Shown here: piece after piece, positions 1-9,390 of the stretch | Numbering within the stretch: the first letter of the stretch is position 1 | How the letters are laid out: every line of letters begins with the position of its first letter | Assembly (NCBI GenBank): GCA_017609625.1 | Contig: JAFCDN010000006.1 | Span: forward strand, 1-55,520 | Reading direction: 5' to 3' | Length of the DNA: 55,520 nt | From: Candidatus Iainarchaeum sp. | GTDB lineage: Archaea; Iainarchaeota; Iainarchaeia; Iainarchaeales; 1-14-0-10-31-34 | The notes under the pieces: model-generated | Told to the model about the DNA's origin: nothing | What the model saw: the letters and a program-made list of their open reading frames with translations, nothing else | Databases searched by the model: none | Translations under genes and position numbers: made by a program

Positions 1-3000
1 AACCTGGCAAACCAAAGAATTTATTGGAACACAGTGCAACAAAAAAGAAAACCAATGCTATCAGCAAACTAACAAAAACACAATAATTAGGTTTTAATAT
101 AAATACGCCTCCTAATTCAAAACAGTGTCTGCTGAATCTTGAATAAGCAAAAGCCGCTGCAATAAAAGACAAAAGCAGAACAATTGGAATAACCAGAGGG
201 TTTGTTTGCTCTGGAGAACCAAAGAAAAATTCTGCAACTAAAAAAATTATTGGGTGTTCTGCCTGTTCTTCTGAAACAACTTTGAAAGAATCTTCAAATA
301 AAGCTGATTTAATTGAAGAACTTACTTTATACACTCCAATTTCTTCAACCAAAAAATTAACGCTTCCATCAGGGCCGGTGAAAAAATCAAACTTTTCGTT
401 GTTTGGAGAAACAACTGTTATTTTTTCTTCTGCCATTGGGCCGAAAACTGAATGATACAAAACAATCTTTTGCATTTTTCCTAAAACAATCTCTTTTTGC
501 ATTACCTCTAAAATAAACTGGCTTTTTAGCGCATCATCGCTTACAAAAACAAAGTTATCTTCAGGACAGCCTTCATCCACCAACCCATCTAAATCATCGT
601 CTGCATTGTTATAGCATTTTTCTATTAAGTAAGAGTAAAGGTTAATTGAAACCATGTTATTTAATTCATCGTCTTCTTCTATTTTATTCAATGAATCCAA
701 TTCAACGAAAATGCTTCCTTTTATTTCTTCAAAAAAATCAACTGCAAAAGTAATTTTGTCTGTTCTTCCGCTTTTTAAGGAAAAGCCTGAAATTGAATTT
801 ATTACCTGTTTTGAGTTTTTATGATCATAGTAATATACTTCAATTGAAAAGTTTTCTGCATCTAAAACCCCTTTGTTTTGCATTTCCAATTCAAGCAGCA
901 CTTCCTCGCCTAAATCAACCGACAAATTATTAATCGGTTTCAAGTAATTAACAGTCAAATCTGCTTTAGTGGAAACCAAGAAAAATATTTCTTTGCAGTT
1001 TTCAGGTTCAATTTCTGAACCATCTTCAGAAAAAGAAATGCACACATTATAACTGCGGTTTCCAATCAAATCTCCTGGAACAATATAATCATAAGCCAAA
1101 GTAACAGTTGAAAGGTCTTCAAACTCAAGCTCTGAACTGGAAAACAAAATTTCTTTAATTTCATTTGCTTTTAGTTCCTGAAGGTTTATTCCTGCTTTAA
1201 GATTTGATACTTTAATTGAATCAACTATTTCATTTGAAAAAGAATCTTTTACTATAACAAAAAAACCTGAAGAATCAACAAAACCATTATTTTTTATTTT
1301 TGCAGTTAATTCTACAGCAGAGCCAGGAGAAACAATTTCCCTGTCAAACTTTGCTTCAGTTATATCCAGACTTACTATTTCAGAATACTTAAATAAAATA
1401 GAGGATCGTTTATTGTTATTTTCATTTGATTCAGCAAAAGAGTTTTCATAATCCAAAACTGCAATTACCTTATTCTTGACTTCAGGAAAAATTTCAAACC
1501 CAAGGTCAAAAGAAAATTCTTTTGTTTTGCCTTCAGGGATTGAACCAATGTTTTCAGAAAAAAGCAGGTTTCTTTCTGCTGGTTCTTCACTAAACAAACT
1601 TAATTTTACCTGAGGAGAAACAAATTCCCCGTTGTTTTTTATCTTAAAAAATGCTTTGGCATTTTCTTCTTTCAAAATGATTTTTGAATCAAAATAAAAA
1701 TCCTGAAGTATTAAATCAAAACCATCATCTATTATTCCGTCGTCATCGTCATCTATTCCATTATCTTTTTCTTTTGAAACAACTTTTACTTTCAATGAAT
1801 CAAAATCATTTGAAGTGTCTGCATCATTATCCAGACCGTAACAGTCTGAAGTTACTGAAATCTCAAATTCTCCTGAATCAAAACCCAAAAGTTTTGGGTT
1901 AAAATAAAAACCTGAATTTTCTTTTGAAGAAAAAGTCCAGGAATAAAGAGAAGCCAGATAAGATTCAGGCAGTTCTTTTTTTTGCCCATTTAAAGTCCAG
2001 GAATAAGAAAAAGAAGTCTGATAAAAATCAATGAAATCCAAAAAAGAATCTTGAGCTGAAAGTGAAAGCCCTTTTGGGTCAGCTGAAAAAACAAAGATTA
2101 ATTCATTGTTTCTGTTTTTTTCTGAAATGTAAACACAAAATTCTTTATTGCTGAATTCAGAGAAAGAATCCTTGTTTTCCCCTAATTTTACACCCAAATC
2201 AAACGGAACAACAAAAAAAGAAGGCAGTTGGAGGGAATCAAGCCTGTATTTGCTTTTACCCGAAACATCAAACATCGGAAAAATTTTTTCTCCAGAAGAA
2301 GAAACAAGGTAATTTTTTAATTCAACTGAATAATCCGGTTTACACCCTTCATCAATCAAGCCATCTGAATCATCGTCCATGTTGTTAAAGCATTTCTCTA
2401 AAAGAACAGGATTATCTGAAACAACATTAAAAGAAAAATTTTCTAAATTGTTTTCTTTTGAAAGTTCAATAACTGAATTTACTCTGTCAACTGAAACAGA
2501 AAAGTCTGTCTGCCCGCTGAAACCAGAAGAAGAAAAAGAAAAAGAAACTGTTTTTTCTTCTCCTGAATCCAATCCATAAACAATTTTTGAACCCAAAACT
2601 TTTCCTTCAGAATCATAAACTGAAACAATAAAATTTTCTGAAACATTTTCCAGACCATTGTTTTTTATTTTTGCTGAAACAGGAATGCTTTCATCCTGCT
2701 CTATTGAAGAAAGAAAATCAAGAGAAATAATAACTAAATCAGGATAATCAGAATAAGCTGAAAGCAAAAGATTCTCCTGAACTAAATTGTTGTTTTCATT
2801 TTGTTCTTCTACAGAAAAAGAAGAATCAACCAATGCTTCAAAAAAGTATTCTCCTGGAAACAAAAGAGAAGAATCAACAAAAAATTCAACTTCTGCAGAA
2901 GAATTCTGCAGCAAAGAAACAACCTTTTTTTCTCCTGCAAGAATTTTTCCCGGAGAAGAACCTTCAAACTGGATTATGCTTTCCTCAGAAATAGGAATTA

Positions 3001-3613
3001 ATTCAGGAAGGTAATTGATATATAAAGCTGTATTAAAAGAACCGGAATCCCTTAAACCAGAATTCAAAACACTTACCTTAACAGGAATTTCATCTCCTAA
3101 AAAGTTTTCTTCAGGAAACTGAACTGAAGAAATACTCAAATCAGGCTTGTTTGTGGCAACCTGTAATGCTCCGACTTTAGACTGAAATACAGCAGGCTTA
3201 TCATTTATGTCAAACAGCATTACATGAAGGGTATAAGAACCGTCTTTTGCATCAGCAGAAATTCCGCATACATCTTCAATTACATCTGAATCAGAAGTAC
3301 TTGTGCAGATTAGTCCAGAATAAGTGTTTGAAACAATCCAGCCCATTCCAGACACTCTCTTAGTGCATATTGAATTTGAAAGATCATTATCTTTGTATAT
3401 GTCAATAGTGTAACTTTGCGGACAAGAATAATTATAAGAAAACTTCACCGGAACTTCTTCTCCTGCAGAAAAAGGAGTATTATAAGAAGAAGTGATATTC
3501 AAAGGAGCATAAATGCTTGTTCCAGAAACCTCTACCAAAGCAAAAGCATTTGAAATCAAAAAAAGAAACGCAACCAGAAAAAATTTTTTGTTCATATTTT
3601 TCATATTTTTCAT
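1..3613 (-). CDS. Giant secreted CARDB-repeat surface protein, C-terminus beyond the window
   Basis: One frame stays open on the minus strand from an ATG at 3613 to the window edge, about 1204 residues, so the gene is partial. In-frame ATGs also lie at 3604 and 3595; 3613 is preferred because GGTGGT lies just upstream. It begins with a signal peptide. The body is made of repeated Ig-like units resembling CARDB, for example around 2440-2760. Between them lie Asp-rich metal-binding-like motifs of MopE type, such as DDDSDGLIDEGC near 2345-2380 and DDDLDGLVDEGC near 570-600. A hydrophobic segment near 30-90 looks like a membrane anchor. It is the last visible gene of a minus-strand operon of surface proteins. 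A role in adhesion or cell envelope is inferred. Confidence 0.85.
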   Translation of the reverse strand, partial: MKNMKNMNKKFFLVAFLFLISNAFALVEVSGTSIYAPLNITSSYNTPFSAGEEVPVKFSYNYSCPQSYTIDIYKDNDLSNSICTKRVSGMGWIVSNTYSGLICTSTSDSDVIEDVCGISADAKDGSYTLHVMLFDINDKPAVFQSKVGALQVATNKPDLSISSVQFPEENFLGDEIPVKVSVLNSGLRDSGSFNTALYINYLPELIPISEESIIQFEGSSPGKILAGEKKVVSLLQNSSAEVEFFVDSSLLFPGEYFFEALVDSSFSVEEQNENNNLVQENLLLSAYSDYPDLVIISLDFLSSIEQDESIPVSAKIKNNGLENVSENFIVSVYDSEGKVLGSKIVYGLDSGEEKTVSFSFSSSGFSGQTDFSVSVDRVNSVIELSKENNLENFSFNVVSDNPVLLEKCFNNMDDDSDGLIDEGCKPDYSVELKNYLVSSSGEKIFPMFDVSGKSKYRLDSLQLPSFFVVPFDLGVKLGENKDSFSEFSNKEFCVYISEKNRNNELIFVFSADPKGLSLSAQDSFLDFIDFYQTSFSYSWTLNGQKKELPESYLASLYSWTFSSKENSGFYFNPKLLGFDSGEFEISVTSDCYGLDNDADTSNDFDSLKVKVVSKEKDNGIDDDDDGIIDDGFDLILQDFYFDSKIILKEENAKAFFKIKNNGEFVSPQVKLSLFSEEPAERNLLFSENIGSIPEGKTKEFSFDLGFEIFPEVKNKVIAVLDYENSFAESNENNNKRSSILFKYSEIVSLDITEAKFDREIVSPGSAVELTAKIKNNGFVDSSGFFVIVKDSFSNEIVDSIKVSNLKAGINLQELKANEIKEILFSSSELEFEDLSTVTLAYDYIVPGDLIGNRSYNVCISFSEDGSEIEPENCKEIFFLVSTKADLTVNYLKPINNLSVDLGEEVLLELEMQNKGVLDAENFSIEVYYYDHKNSKQVINSISGFSLKSGRTDKITFAVDFFEEIKGSIFVELDSLNKIEEDDELNNMVSINLYSYLIEKCYNNADDDLDGLVDEGCPEDNFVFVSDDALKSQFILEVMQKEIVLGKMQKIVLYHSVFGPMAEEKITVVSPNNEKFDFFTGPDGSVNFLVEEIGVYKVSSSIKSALFEDSFKVVSEEQAEHPIIFLVAEFFFGSPEQTNPLVIPIVLLLSFIAAAFAYSRFSRHCFELGGVFILKPNYCVFVSLLIALVFFFVALCSNKFFGLPG

Positions 3614-3667
3614 ATACACCACCTATTATTCTGTTTTGAAATTAATAAATTTTTCCTAAACCTTTTT

Positions 3668-4882
3668 TCACCTTATTTCCTGTTTTTTCTCCAGCGAATA
3701 TATTTTTTGTTCTATTCCATCCAATTCATGTTTATAATCATCATACTGCTCTAAATAAACAGTTCTTGCAATAAGCTGTTTGTTAAAATAATCATCCTGC
3801 AGTTTTTTCATTAAAATCAACAGCTTTTTTCTTTTTCTTTTAAGCAAAAGCCTGTTAACAAAAGTCCTTCCTTCTTTGAAAGAAACAAAAATCACATAAA
3901 TTATAAATAAAACCGGAAAAACATAAACAATTGCATTCTGTGCAATAATATAATAAAGATGGCCTTTTGGTTCAAGGTTTAAAGAAAGGCTTCCTGTGTT
4001 TCCAAAAGCATCTTCAACTAAAAGGTTTACATAAAAAATTTCTGCATTCAAATCCTCTGTAGCAATTATAATGTAATGCTCTCCGTTTTCTTTTTCTTTT
4101 AACGTATATTTTTCGCTGTTGTATTCTGCTCTAACCACTGCATCAAAAGCAAGACTGCCATCAGGATAAACAGGCTTTACTATTATTTCCAAAGACTGTC
4201 CAAAATTAAATTCCCTTACAGCAGGCTTTATTACTTCAAGAGTTATCGGAACGCTTCTGACCTCAAAAGAAACTTTATTGCTTCCGCCGTTTTTTTCTTT
4301 GGTTCCGGAAACCGCAGTAACCATTAATTCAAATTCTTTTATTTCTGCATCAACCGGGATCCCGATGTCTTCAAAGAAATAAATTCCATTTCCCTGATTA
4401 TACAGGCGTTTTTTGTTTCCGTTAAAATCCCAAAAATAAGCTTCTGCATTTTCTACATTTTTTCCTGCATCAGTTATTTTAACTCTTACATCAAATTTTT
4501 CGGTTCTATAATAAGAAGAACTTGAAGGGTCAATAAAATTAACCCTTAAATACTCGCATTTAACAGAGCTTTTCACATTAAACATTTTTTCTATAGTTTC
4601 ATTTGAGTCAAAAAAAGAAATCGTCCAGTCCCCTAAAGGATCAGTACAGGGAATAAAACGCCTGAAAAAGAAAAAATTGTTTTCATCTGGCTGGACTACA
4701 GCCTCAAAAACCTTTTTTTCCCCAGGAAAAGCAGAAACAAAAATATTCACGCTTCCGGAAGAAAAGCCATTAACATCAAAAAATTCTCCTTTAGTAAAAC
4801 TTCCCTGAGACAATTCAAAAGATAAAGAAAAAACAAAAGAAAACAAAAACAAAAAGAAAAGCAAAAACAATATTTTTTTCAT
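3668..4882 (-). CDS. Secreted Ig-like protein with C-terminal membrane anchor and coiled coil
   Basis: 404 residues from the ATG at 4882. The frame extends further upstream, but that extension is Lys/Arg-rich and lies inside the previous gene; the chosen start follows a GGGAGTGAT ribosome-binding site and opens with a clean signal peptide (MKKILFLLFFLFLF). The middle is beta-rich and predicted extracellular. A membrane helix lies near residues 307-334 and is followed by a basic, helical cytoplasmic tail of about 70 residues likely to form a coiled coil. The layout matches its upstream neighbour (ectodomain, one helix, coiled coil), suggesting two related subunits made together. No specific family is recognised. 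Confidence 0.85.
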   Translation of the reverse strand: MKKILFLLFFLFLFSFVFSLSFELSQGSFTKGEFFDVNGFSSGSVNIFVSAFPGEKKVFEAVVQPDENNFFFFRRFIPCTDPLGDWTISFFDSNETIEKMFNVKSSVKCEYLRVNFIDPSSSSYYRTEKFDVRVKITDAGKNVENAEAYFWDFNGNKKRLYNQGNGIYFFEDIGIPVDAEIKEFELMVTAVSGTKEKNGGSNKVSFEVRSVPITLEVIKPAVREFNFGQSLEIIVKPVYPDGSLAFDAVVRAEYNSEKYTLKEKENGEHYIIIATEDLNAEIFYVNLLVEDAFGNTGSLSLNLEPKGHLYYIIAQNAIVYVFPVLFIIYVIFVSFKEGRTFVNRLLLKRKRKKLLILMKKLQDDYFNKQLIARTVYLEQYDDYKHELDGIEQKIYSLEKKQEIR

Positions 4883-4886
4883 TAAA

Positions 4887-7136
4887 TCACTCCCACAAGT
4901 CATCCTCTTTTTTTTCCTTAACTGTTTTCTTTTCTTCTTTTTCTTCCTTTTTTTGCTCAAGCTTTTTTTCTAAAAAAGGTTGTTTTTTTACATCTTTTTT
5001 TTCAACGGTTTTTTGGTCAAGCTTTTGTTTTGATAAATCTTTTTCTAAAAGATTTGAAGGTTGTTTTGTTACACCTTTTTTTGAAGAAGATTCTGTTTGT
5101 GTTTTTTGGTCAGAAGTTTTTGTTACACCTTTTTTTGAAAAAGGTGTTTTTGGAAAAGAAAACAAGCCTGGAACTTCTTCTTCTTCATAAACATGGCTTT
5201 TTTCTTTTCCTTTTACTTTAAACATTGAACGCATTTCCTTGTCATCAAAAAAAGTTTCTTTTTTTCCAAAAACATCACTTTCTTCTTCTGCTTCCTGAAT
5301 TTCTTCTCCTTTTTCTTCTGAAGCTTTCTTGAAAGCTTCAATTGCAGATTCAATGTCTCTTAATTCAGTGCTGTACTGGGAAAGCAAAGAATAATATTGT
5401 TCATTGCTTATTGAACCTAAATTAAAATATTTTTCCTGTAAATCGCTTTTAAGCCTTTCAAGCTCTTTTTTTCTTCTGTTCAAAGAACCCAGTTTATTCA
5501 TTCTTTTCCTTAAAATAATCAATACAAGGATTATGAAAACAAAAGAGAAAATCACTGAAAGAAACAGCAAAGGGTTTTCCCTGAAATAATACTCTAAAGT
5601 TAATTCTCCTGTAACCTCAAATAATTCACTGAAAGAAACACTGTTGTTATATGAATCAACTGCCTCTACTGTCAAAAGCAGCTGCCTTGCTTCAGAAAAC
5701 TTTTCATTTACAACAATATAAGAAAAATAAAATATTCCCTTCTCTTTTTCTGTTACAGCAATTGTTTCATCGTTTATTTTAACAAAAACCGTTGCATTGC
5801 TTAAAGGATTTCCGTTTGCATAATTAAGTTTCAGCCTGAAATTAAGCTCTTCCCCTAAAGCCACTATTTGTTTTTTTGGCTCAAGCAGTTCTGCATTAAT
5901 CTTTGCATTATCAATTGTAATATTCAGTTTATTTGAACCGCCATATTTAACAGAGCCAATTGTTTTTTTTGCATTAATCAGAATAGTTTGTTCCCCTAAA
6001 GGAAAATCAAAAGGAAGCATATAAGAAAGAGAATACTTGCCTAAAGAAACCATTTTTAATTCAGCTTCTTTTCCGTTTGGAAGCAGAGCTTTAACTTCAG
6101 CATTATCTACTGGTTCTTCATCGAATGAAACATCAGCTAAAATCTTTAACTCCTGGCCTCTGTTATAAAGTTCATCGTAATCAGAAGAAAAAGCCACGTC
6201 CATAAAAATTGTTCCTGCTTCCTTGCTGACCAAAACAGATTTTTCCATTAAACCTTCATTTGCATAATTGTCTGAACCAGAAACCTCTAAATGCCATTTT
6301 CCTTCAGGATAGATTAAGCTTGTTCTCTGCTCAAAAGAAAAAAAGCCGTTTTCATCTGACCTGGTTTTGGATTCAAAAATTTTTTCCCCTTTATTTAAAG
6401 CCTTTAAAGTAATAATCGCTGAAACAGGCTTTCCTCTTTTCAGCAAAGTTCCCTCCAAAAAAATAATGTTCCCTAAAACAACATTATTTTTGTCAACAGA
6501 AAAATCCATTTCCAGAGAAGGGTCAACTTTTACAGTAAAAACCTCTATTGTGGTAACTCCTAATTTTTCTGCGTAAATCTCTGAAGAATAATCATCTTTT
6601 CCTGTAAGCTCTGAAACAAGAAAACTCACTCCATAAATTCCATCATTTGCTTTGGCGTCTGAATGGTTTCCGTCATCATACATTGGAATGTCCCCTGCAA
6701 AAGTCCTTACCCTTACATTTGCATTTTTTGCAGCAATGCCGTCTGCCTTAACTTTTGCCCTGAAAGTAATTTCATCTCCTCTCATAAAAACATTTTCATC
6801 AGCAGGTTCAAGGAGTTCAGCAGTCAGTTCTGTCGGCGCACAGTCTGCTTCACAGTTGGAAAAATCTTCTCCAGATTCACAGATATGGTTTCCGCAGCAG
6901 TAATATTTTATTTGTGCCCTGCACAAGCCGGTTAAACAACTGTATTCTTTACAGGATTCATTTGGAACATCTCCAGTGCATTCCCCGCAGTCATTAGAAC
7001 AAGTGCATTTATCTTCACCTGAATCACACATCCCATCATTGTCACAAACAGCAAAACTCCAAAGAGAAAATTCTTCTGAATAAGCAAAAGGGAAAAAAAA
7101 AAGCAAAACCAGTGAAAAAAAAATTAACTTTTTCAT
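4887..7136 (-). CDS. Cys-rich secreted membrane protein with Ig-like repeats and repeat-bearing tail
   Basis: 749 residues. A signal peptide is followed by a Cys-rich stretch (about residues 31-100) containing two CxxGxCxSGED-like motifs, then several tandem beta-sandwich units. A membrane helix lies near residues 519-542, a coiled coil at about 545-620, and a Lys/Glu/Ser/Thr-rich disordered tail to the end. The tail carries motifs such as PFSKKGVTK and PFLEKKLEQK, encoded by palindromic DNA that recurs in two unrelated genes of this window. The start is 2 nt after the stop of the KaiC-like gene, so the two are probably cotranscribed. Surface adhesion or envelope function is inferred. Confidence 0.87.
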   Translation of the reverse strand: MKKLIFFSLVLLFFFPFAYSEEFSLWSFAVCDNDGMCDSGEDKCTCSNDCGECTGDVPNESCKEYSCLTGLCRAQIKYYCCGNHICESGEDFSNCEADCAPTELTAELLEPADENVFMRGDEITFRAKVKADGIAAKNANVRVRTFAGDIPMYDDGNHSDAKANDGIYGVSFLVSELTGKDDYSSEIYAEKLGVTTIEVFTVKVDPSLEMDFSVDKNNVVLGNIIFLEGTLLKRGKPVSAIITLKALNKGEKIFESKTRSDENGFFSFEQRTSLIYPEGKWHLEVSGSDNYANEGLMEKSVLVSKEAGTIFMDVAFSSDYDELYNRGQELKILADVSFDEEPVDNAEVKALLPNGKEAELKMVSLGKYSLSYMLPFDFPLGEQTILINAKKTIGSVKYGGSNKLNITIDNAKINAELLEPKKQIVALGEELNFRLKLNYANGNPLSNATVFVKINDETIAVTEKEKGIFYFSYIVVNEKFSEARQLLLTVEAVDSYNNSVSFSELFEVTGELTLEYYFRENPLLFLSVIFSFVFIILVLIILRKRMNKLGSLNRRKKELERLKSDLQEKYFNLGSISNEQYYSLLSQYSTELRDIESAIEAFKKASEEKGEEIQEAEEESDVFGKKETFFDDKEMRSMFKVKGKEKSHVYEEEEVPGLFSFPKTPFSKKGVTKTSDQKTQTESSSKKGVTKQPSNLLEKDLSKQKLDQKTVEKKDVKKQPFLEKKLEQKKEEKEEKKTVKEKKEDDLWE
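5034..5147 (-). repeat. Palindromic repeats inside coding tail
   Basis: Within the C-terminal tail of the 749-residue membrane protein. 5125-5147 is a perfect hairpin with 10-bp arms ACACCTTTTT and AAAAAGGTGT and loop TTG. 5034-5054 has arms AAATCTTTT and AAAAGATTT. A degenerate copy lies near 4964-4983. Read in the gene's sense, the hairpins are followed by a trailer such as GTAACAAAAA or ATCAAAA. The 10-bp stem recurs exactly at 28542-28564 and with one mismatch near 16387. Confidence 0.8.
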
Positions 7137-7137
7137 A

Positions 7138-7995
7138 TCACCACAAAATTTCTTCAGATTTTGGTTTGTCTTTTACTTTCTCTAAAGTAATTCCTTTGTC
7201 TGTAATAGAATAAGGAATCAGATTTTTTGAATGGTTACAGCAACGCATTTTCAGTATTTCCATTGCCCTTCTTCTAATATTGCCGGATTTTACATTGTAA
7301 AGAACTATTACCCCGTCGCCTAGGAATTCTTCTATTCCAGTCCTTGAATAAATTCCAGGGTCTTGTTCTGTTTCAGAAATAATAAAATTAACTGAATCAT
7401 ACTGATTCAGAGAATCAAACATGTGTTTGATGTAATACCTGTAGTTTTCTGAGTTGCCCATAAAAGCAACACTCAAAGAAGACAAAGAATCAACTGCAAT
7501 TTTATCCGGAACAAAAGGCAGTTCTAATTGTTCAACCTGAACCAATAAAGCTCTTCTCTGCTTTAGCAAAGAAGCTTCAACACTTCTTGCAATTTTAAAT
7601 GGATTGATTTTCAGCATTGCAAATCTTTCTTCTTTTTCAAATTTTTCCAGATTCCATCCATAATTGTTTTTCATATGCCTTTTCAGCTTTTCTGCTGACT
7701 CTTCAAACAAAATATAAACTGCTTTTTCTCCTTTTAATAATCCGTGATAGATTGACTGCATGCAAAAAGTGCTTTTTCCTGTTCCGCAACCCCCTGAAAT
7801 CAAAATAGTAGAGCCTCTTTCAATTCCGCCTGCATCCAAAAATTTATCAAACCTGTCAACACTAACTGGAAGAAACTCAATTTTTTCTTTAAGCTTTTTT
7901 CTTAATTTCCTGTCCCGCATATCCTCTAATTCTTCTTCTTCAATGCTTCCAGGCTCAATCTCAGTTTTTCCGGCAAACTTAATTCCAAACGGCAT
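7138..7995 (-). CDS. KaiC-like RecA-superfamily ATPase
   Basis: 285 residues forming one KaiC/RadA-type P-loop ATPase domain. Walker A GGCGTGKST is at residues 68-76, paired acidic residues (FEES) are near 97-100, and a Walker B-type strand ends at Asp169. The first 40 residues are charged and helical. KaiC-like single-domain ATPases are widespread in archaea, act as signalling or assembly ATPases, and include ArlH of the archaellum. No other archaellum gene is visible here. It heads the operon of the three large surface proteins, so a role in their regulation or assembly is a reasonable inference only. A GGTTGATGT sequence lies just upstream of the ATG. Confidence 0.88.
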   Translation of the reverse strand: MPFGIKFAGKTEIEPGSIEEEELEDMRDRKLRKKLKEKIEFLPVSVDRFDKFLDAGGIERGSTILISGGCGTGKSTFCMQSIYHGLLKGEKAVYILFEESAEKLKRHMKNNYGWNLEKFEKEERFAMLKINPFKIARSVEASLLKQRRALLVQVEQLELPFVPDKIAVDSLSSLSVAFMGNSENYRYYIKHMFDSLNQYDSVNFIISETEQDPGIYSRTGIEEFLGDGVIVLYNVKSGNIRRRAMEILKMRCCNHSKNLIPYSITDKGITLEKVKDKPKSEEILW

Positions 7996-8028
7996 TTTAC
8001 ATCAACCAGAACTATTTTAGTTAAACTC

Positions 8029-8036
8029 CTATATAA
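8029..8036 (-). promoter_or_regulatory. TATA-like box for the KaiC-surface protein operon
   Basis: TTTATATA on the minus strand, about 35 nt upstream of the ATG at 7995. The predicted mRNA would have a leader of about 10 nt. The 7996-8174 intergenic region holds other AT-rich TATA-like stretches (about 8060-8080) that could serve the divergent plus-strand gene. Confidence 0.45.
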
Positions 8037-8174
8037 ACCTATCCCAAAAAAATACAAAAAGTATATAAATAATATATAAAATCAGCATCTTGCTATAAGG
8101 CGAAAATAACCGGCAGACAAGCTTCAAAAGGTTATTAAGCCAGTTTGTTTAATTTTTATGGGAAGCTGAAAAAT

Positions 8175-8525
8175 ATGCAAAATAAATTTAAGCTGGATTA
8201 TGATTTTGAAGAAGATCTGCTTTACTTGTATAATGAAAACAAGAAATCCAAAGGAAGCATTGAGTTAGGAGAATTGATAGTGGATTTAGAGAAAAAAGGA
8301 GAAGTTGTAGGATTAGAAATATTTGAAGCTTCAAAATATTTAAGTGAACTGACCAACAAAAAAATCTCTAAAGAAAGCCTGAAAAAAATAGAGAAAGCTT
8401 CTATTTCTTTTATTTCAAAAAAAGGCACAATATTAATCAAAATCCTTCTTCCAATCAAAAAAACAGAAATTCCTGCTACAATCGCAATACAAAACATAAA
8501 ATATAAAAGCCCTGTAACTGCTTAA
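8175..8525 (+). CDS. DUF2283-like small protein
   Basis: 116 residues from ATG 8175. An in-frame ATG at 8145 would add ten residues, but 8175 matches the usual start of this family and follows GGAAG. The N-terminal half has the DUF2283 pattern: a strand with paired acidic residues (YDFEEDLLYLY), a Gly-Ser strand, then IVDLEKKGEVVGLEIFEAS, where a sheet turns into a helix. The C-terminal half adds a helix and a strand. The molecular function of this family is unknown. It stands alone, between a divergent operon and a convergent small open reading frame. Confidence 0.7.
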   Translation: MQNKFKLDYDFEEDLLYLYNENKKSKGSIELGELIVDLEKKGEVVGLEIFEASKYLSELTNKKISKESLKKIEKASISFISKKGTILIKILLPIKKTEIPATIAIQNIKYKSPVTA

Positions 8526-8526
8526 A

Positions 8527-8658
8527 TTAGAAAACGCCAAAACCAAGGCAAAAAATAGCCAGCACTAAACAGACCTTAAAGATTTTTTCCATTTGCATAT
8601 GCATAAACCACGGCAAAAGGAAAACAAAAAACACTATCAAAAAAAATTCAGACTGCAT
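8527..8658 (-). CDS. Possible 43-residue two-helix membrane protein
   Basis: Starts at ATG 8658 with weak AGAGTTG upstream. The product is almost entirely two hydrophobic segments separated by MHMQMEK, and its stop lies 1 nt from the convergent DUF2283-like gene. The frame extends upstream to 8736, but the extra residues are basic and the longer start is less likely. AT-rich DNA readily yields hydrophobic chance frames, so this is a tentative call with no recognised family. Confidence 0.3.
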   Translation of the reverse strand: MQSEFFLIVFFVFLLPWFMHMQMEKIFKVCLVLAIFCLGFGVF

Positions 8659-8735
8659 CAACTCTGTATGTCTAGATTTTTTTTTAAAGGTTTTCAAAAA
8701 ACCAGTTTTAAAATAAGCCAAATTCCTGCATAACA

Positions 8736-8743
8736 CTTAAATA
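8736..8743 (+). promoter_or_regulatory. TATA-like box, leaderless architecture
   Basis: CTTAAATA starts 34 nt before the ATG at 8770. This puts the expected start site at or next to the start codon, so the mRNA would be leaderless. Confidence 0.4.
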
Positions 8744-8769
8744 CAACTTTTTCATATAAACATTCTTAA

Positions 8770-9345
8770 ATGGAAAACCCGAAAAAAAAACACAGATTCA
8801 GAATCAGAGGAAACCCTTTATTTAAGCGTCATCTTATTCCACAAAAAAATAGAAAAACAATGCTTAAAATACTTCAAAAAAAATTAAATGAAAAATTTTT
8901 TGATTCCCTTCCCAAATTACAAGATTATAATCCTCAAATAAGAGTTTGCAAATATAACGGCAAAAGAGTTATAATCAAAGATACAAAAGGAAACCAAGAT
9001 GAAGGATTCAATTTTCAGGAATTAAGAAATTCTTTTCTTGAACACCAGAAATCCGCAAGACAAAAAGCAATTAATACAGATTCTTATATTCTCAGAAGCC
9101 CAAAAATCTATGGAAGAATCGGAAACTATTTAGTCATGGAATTAATTGAAGACAAATACGAAGAAATATATTCTTCTCGCCCTGAACTCAGAAACAAAAT
9201 GGTTATGGCATTCAACCAATTAAGAAGAAATTTCAGGAAATTGAAATCAGACAAGTTAATTAAGAGAATTCCACAATTATATCCCATGATTACAGGAATA
9301 GAAAACAGCAGATGGGTTTTTTATTTAAGCTATGATTACCTTTAA
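8770..9345 (+). CDS. Protein-kinase-like N-lobe fragment protein
   Basis: 191 residues with a very basic first 30. Residues about 55-125 look like the N-lobe of a protein or aminoglycoside kinase: a Gly-Lys strand with KRVIIKD, where the Lys would match the ATP-binding lysine, a helix, then SPKIYGRIGNYLVMELIE, which resembles strands beta4-beta5 and the hinge. No HxD catalytic loop or DFG equivalent follows, so it cannot be a complete kinase. It may be a truncated kinase, a pseudokinase or a lineage-specific protein. No frameshift is visible. Confidence 0.6.
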   Translation: MENPKKKHRFRIRGNPLFKRHLIPQKNRKTMLKILQKKLNEKFFDSLPKLQDYNPQIRVCKYNGKRVIIKDTKGNQDEGFNFQELRNSFLEHQKSARQKAINTDSYILRSPKIYGRIGNYLVMELIEDKYEEIYSSRPELRNKMVMAFNQLRRNFRKLKSDKLIKRIPQLYPMITGIENSRWVFYLSYDYL

Positions 9346-9361
9346 TTAAAAACAATTCTTA

Positions 9362-9370
9362 TTATTAAAT
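9362..9370 (+). promoter_or_regulatory. TATA-like box, leaderless architecture
   Basis: TTATTAAAT starts 29 nt upstream of ATG 9391, with no Shine-Dalgarno sequence between. This spacing predicts a leaderless mRNA. Confidence 0.45.
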
Positions 9371-9390
9371 TTGCTTTCTTTATTTCTTTG

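Noticed and set aside
7138-7995. Archaellum ATPase-associated protein ArlH
   Set aside because: Same superfamily, but no archaellin, ArlI or ArlJ gene is in the neighbourhood, so the specific name is not supported.
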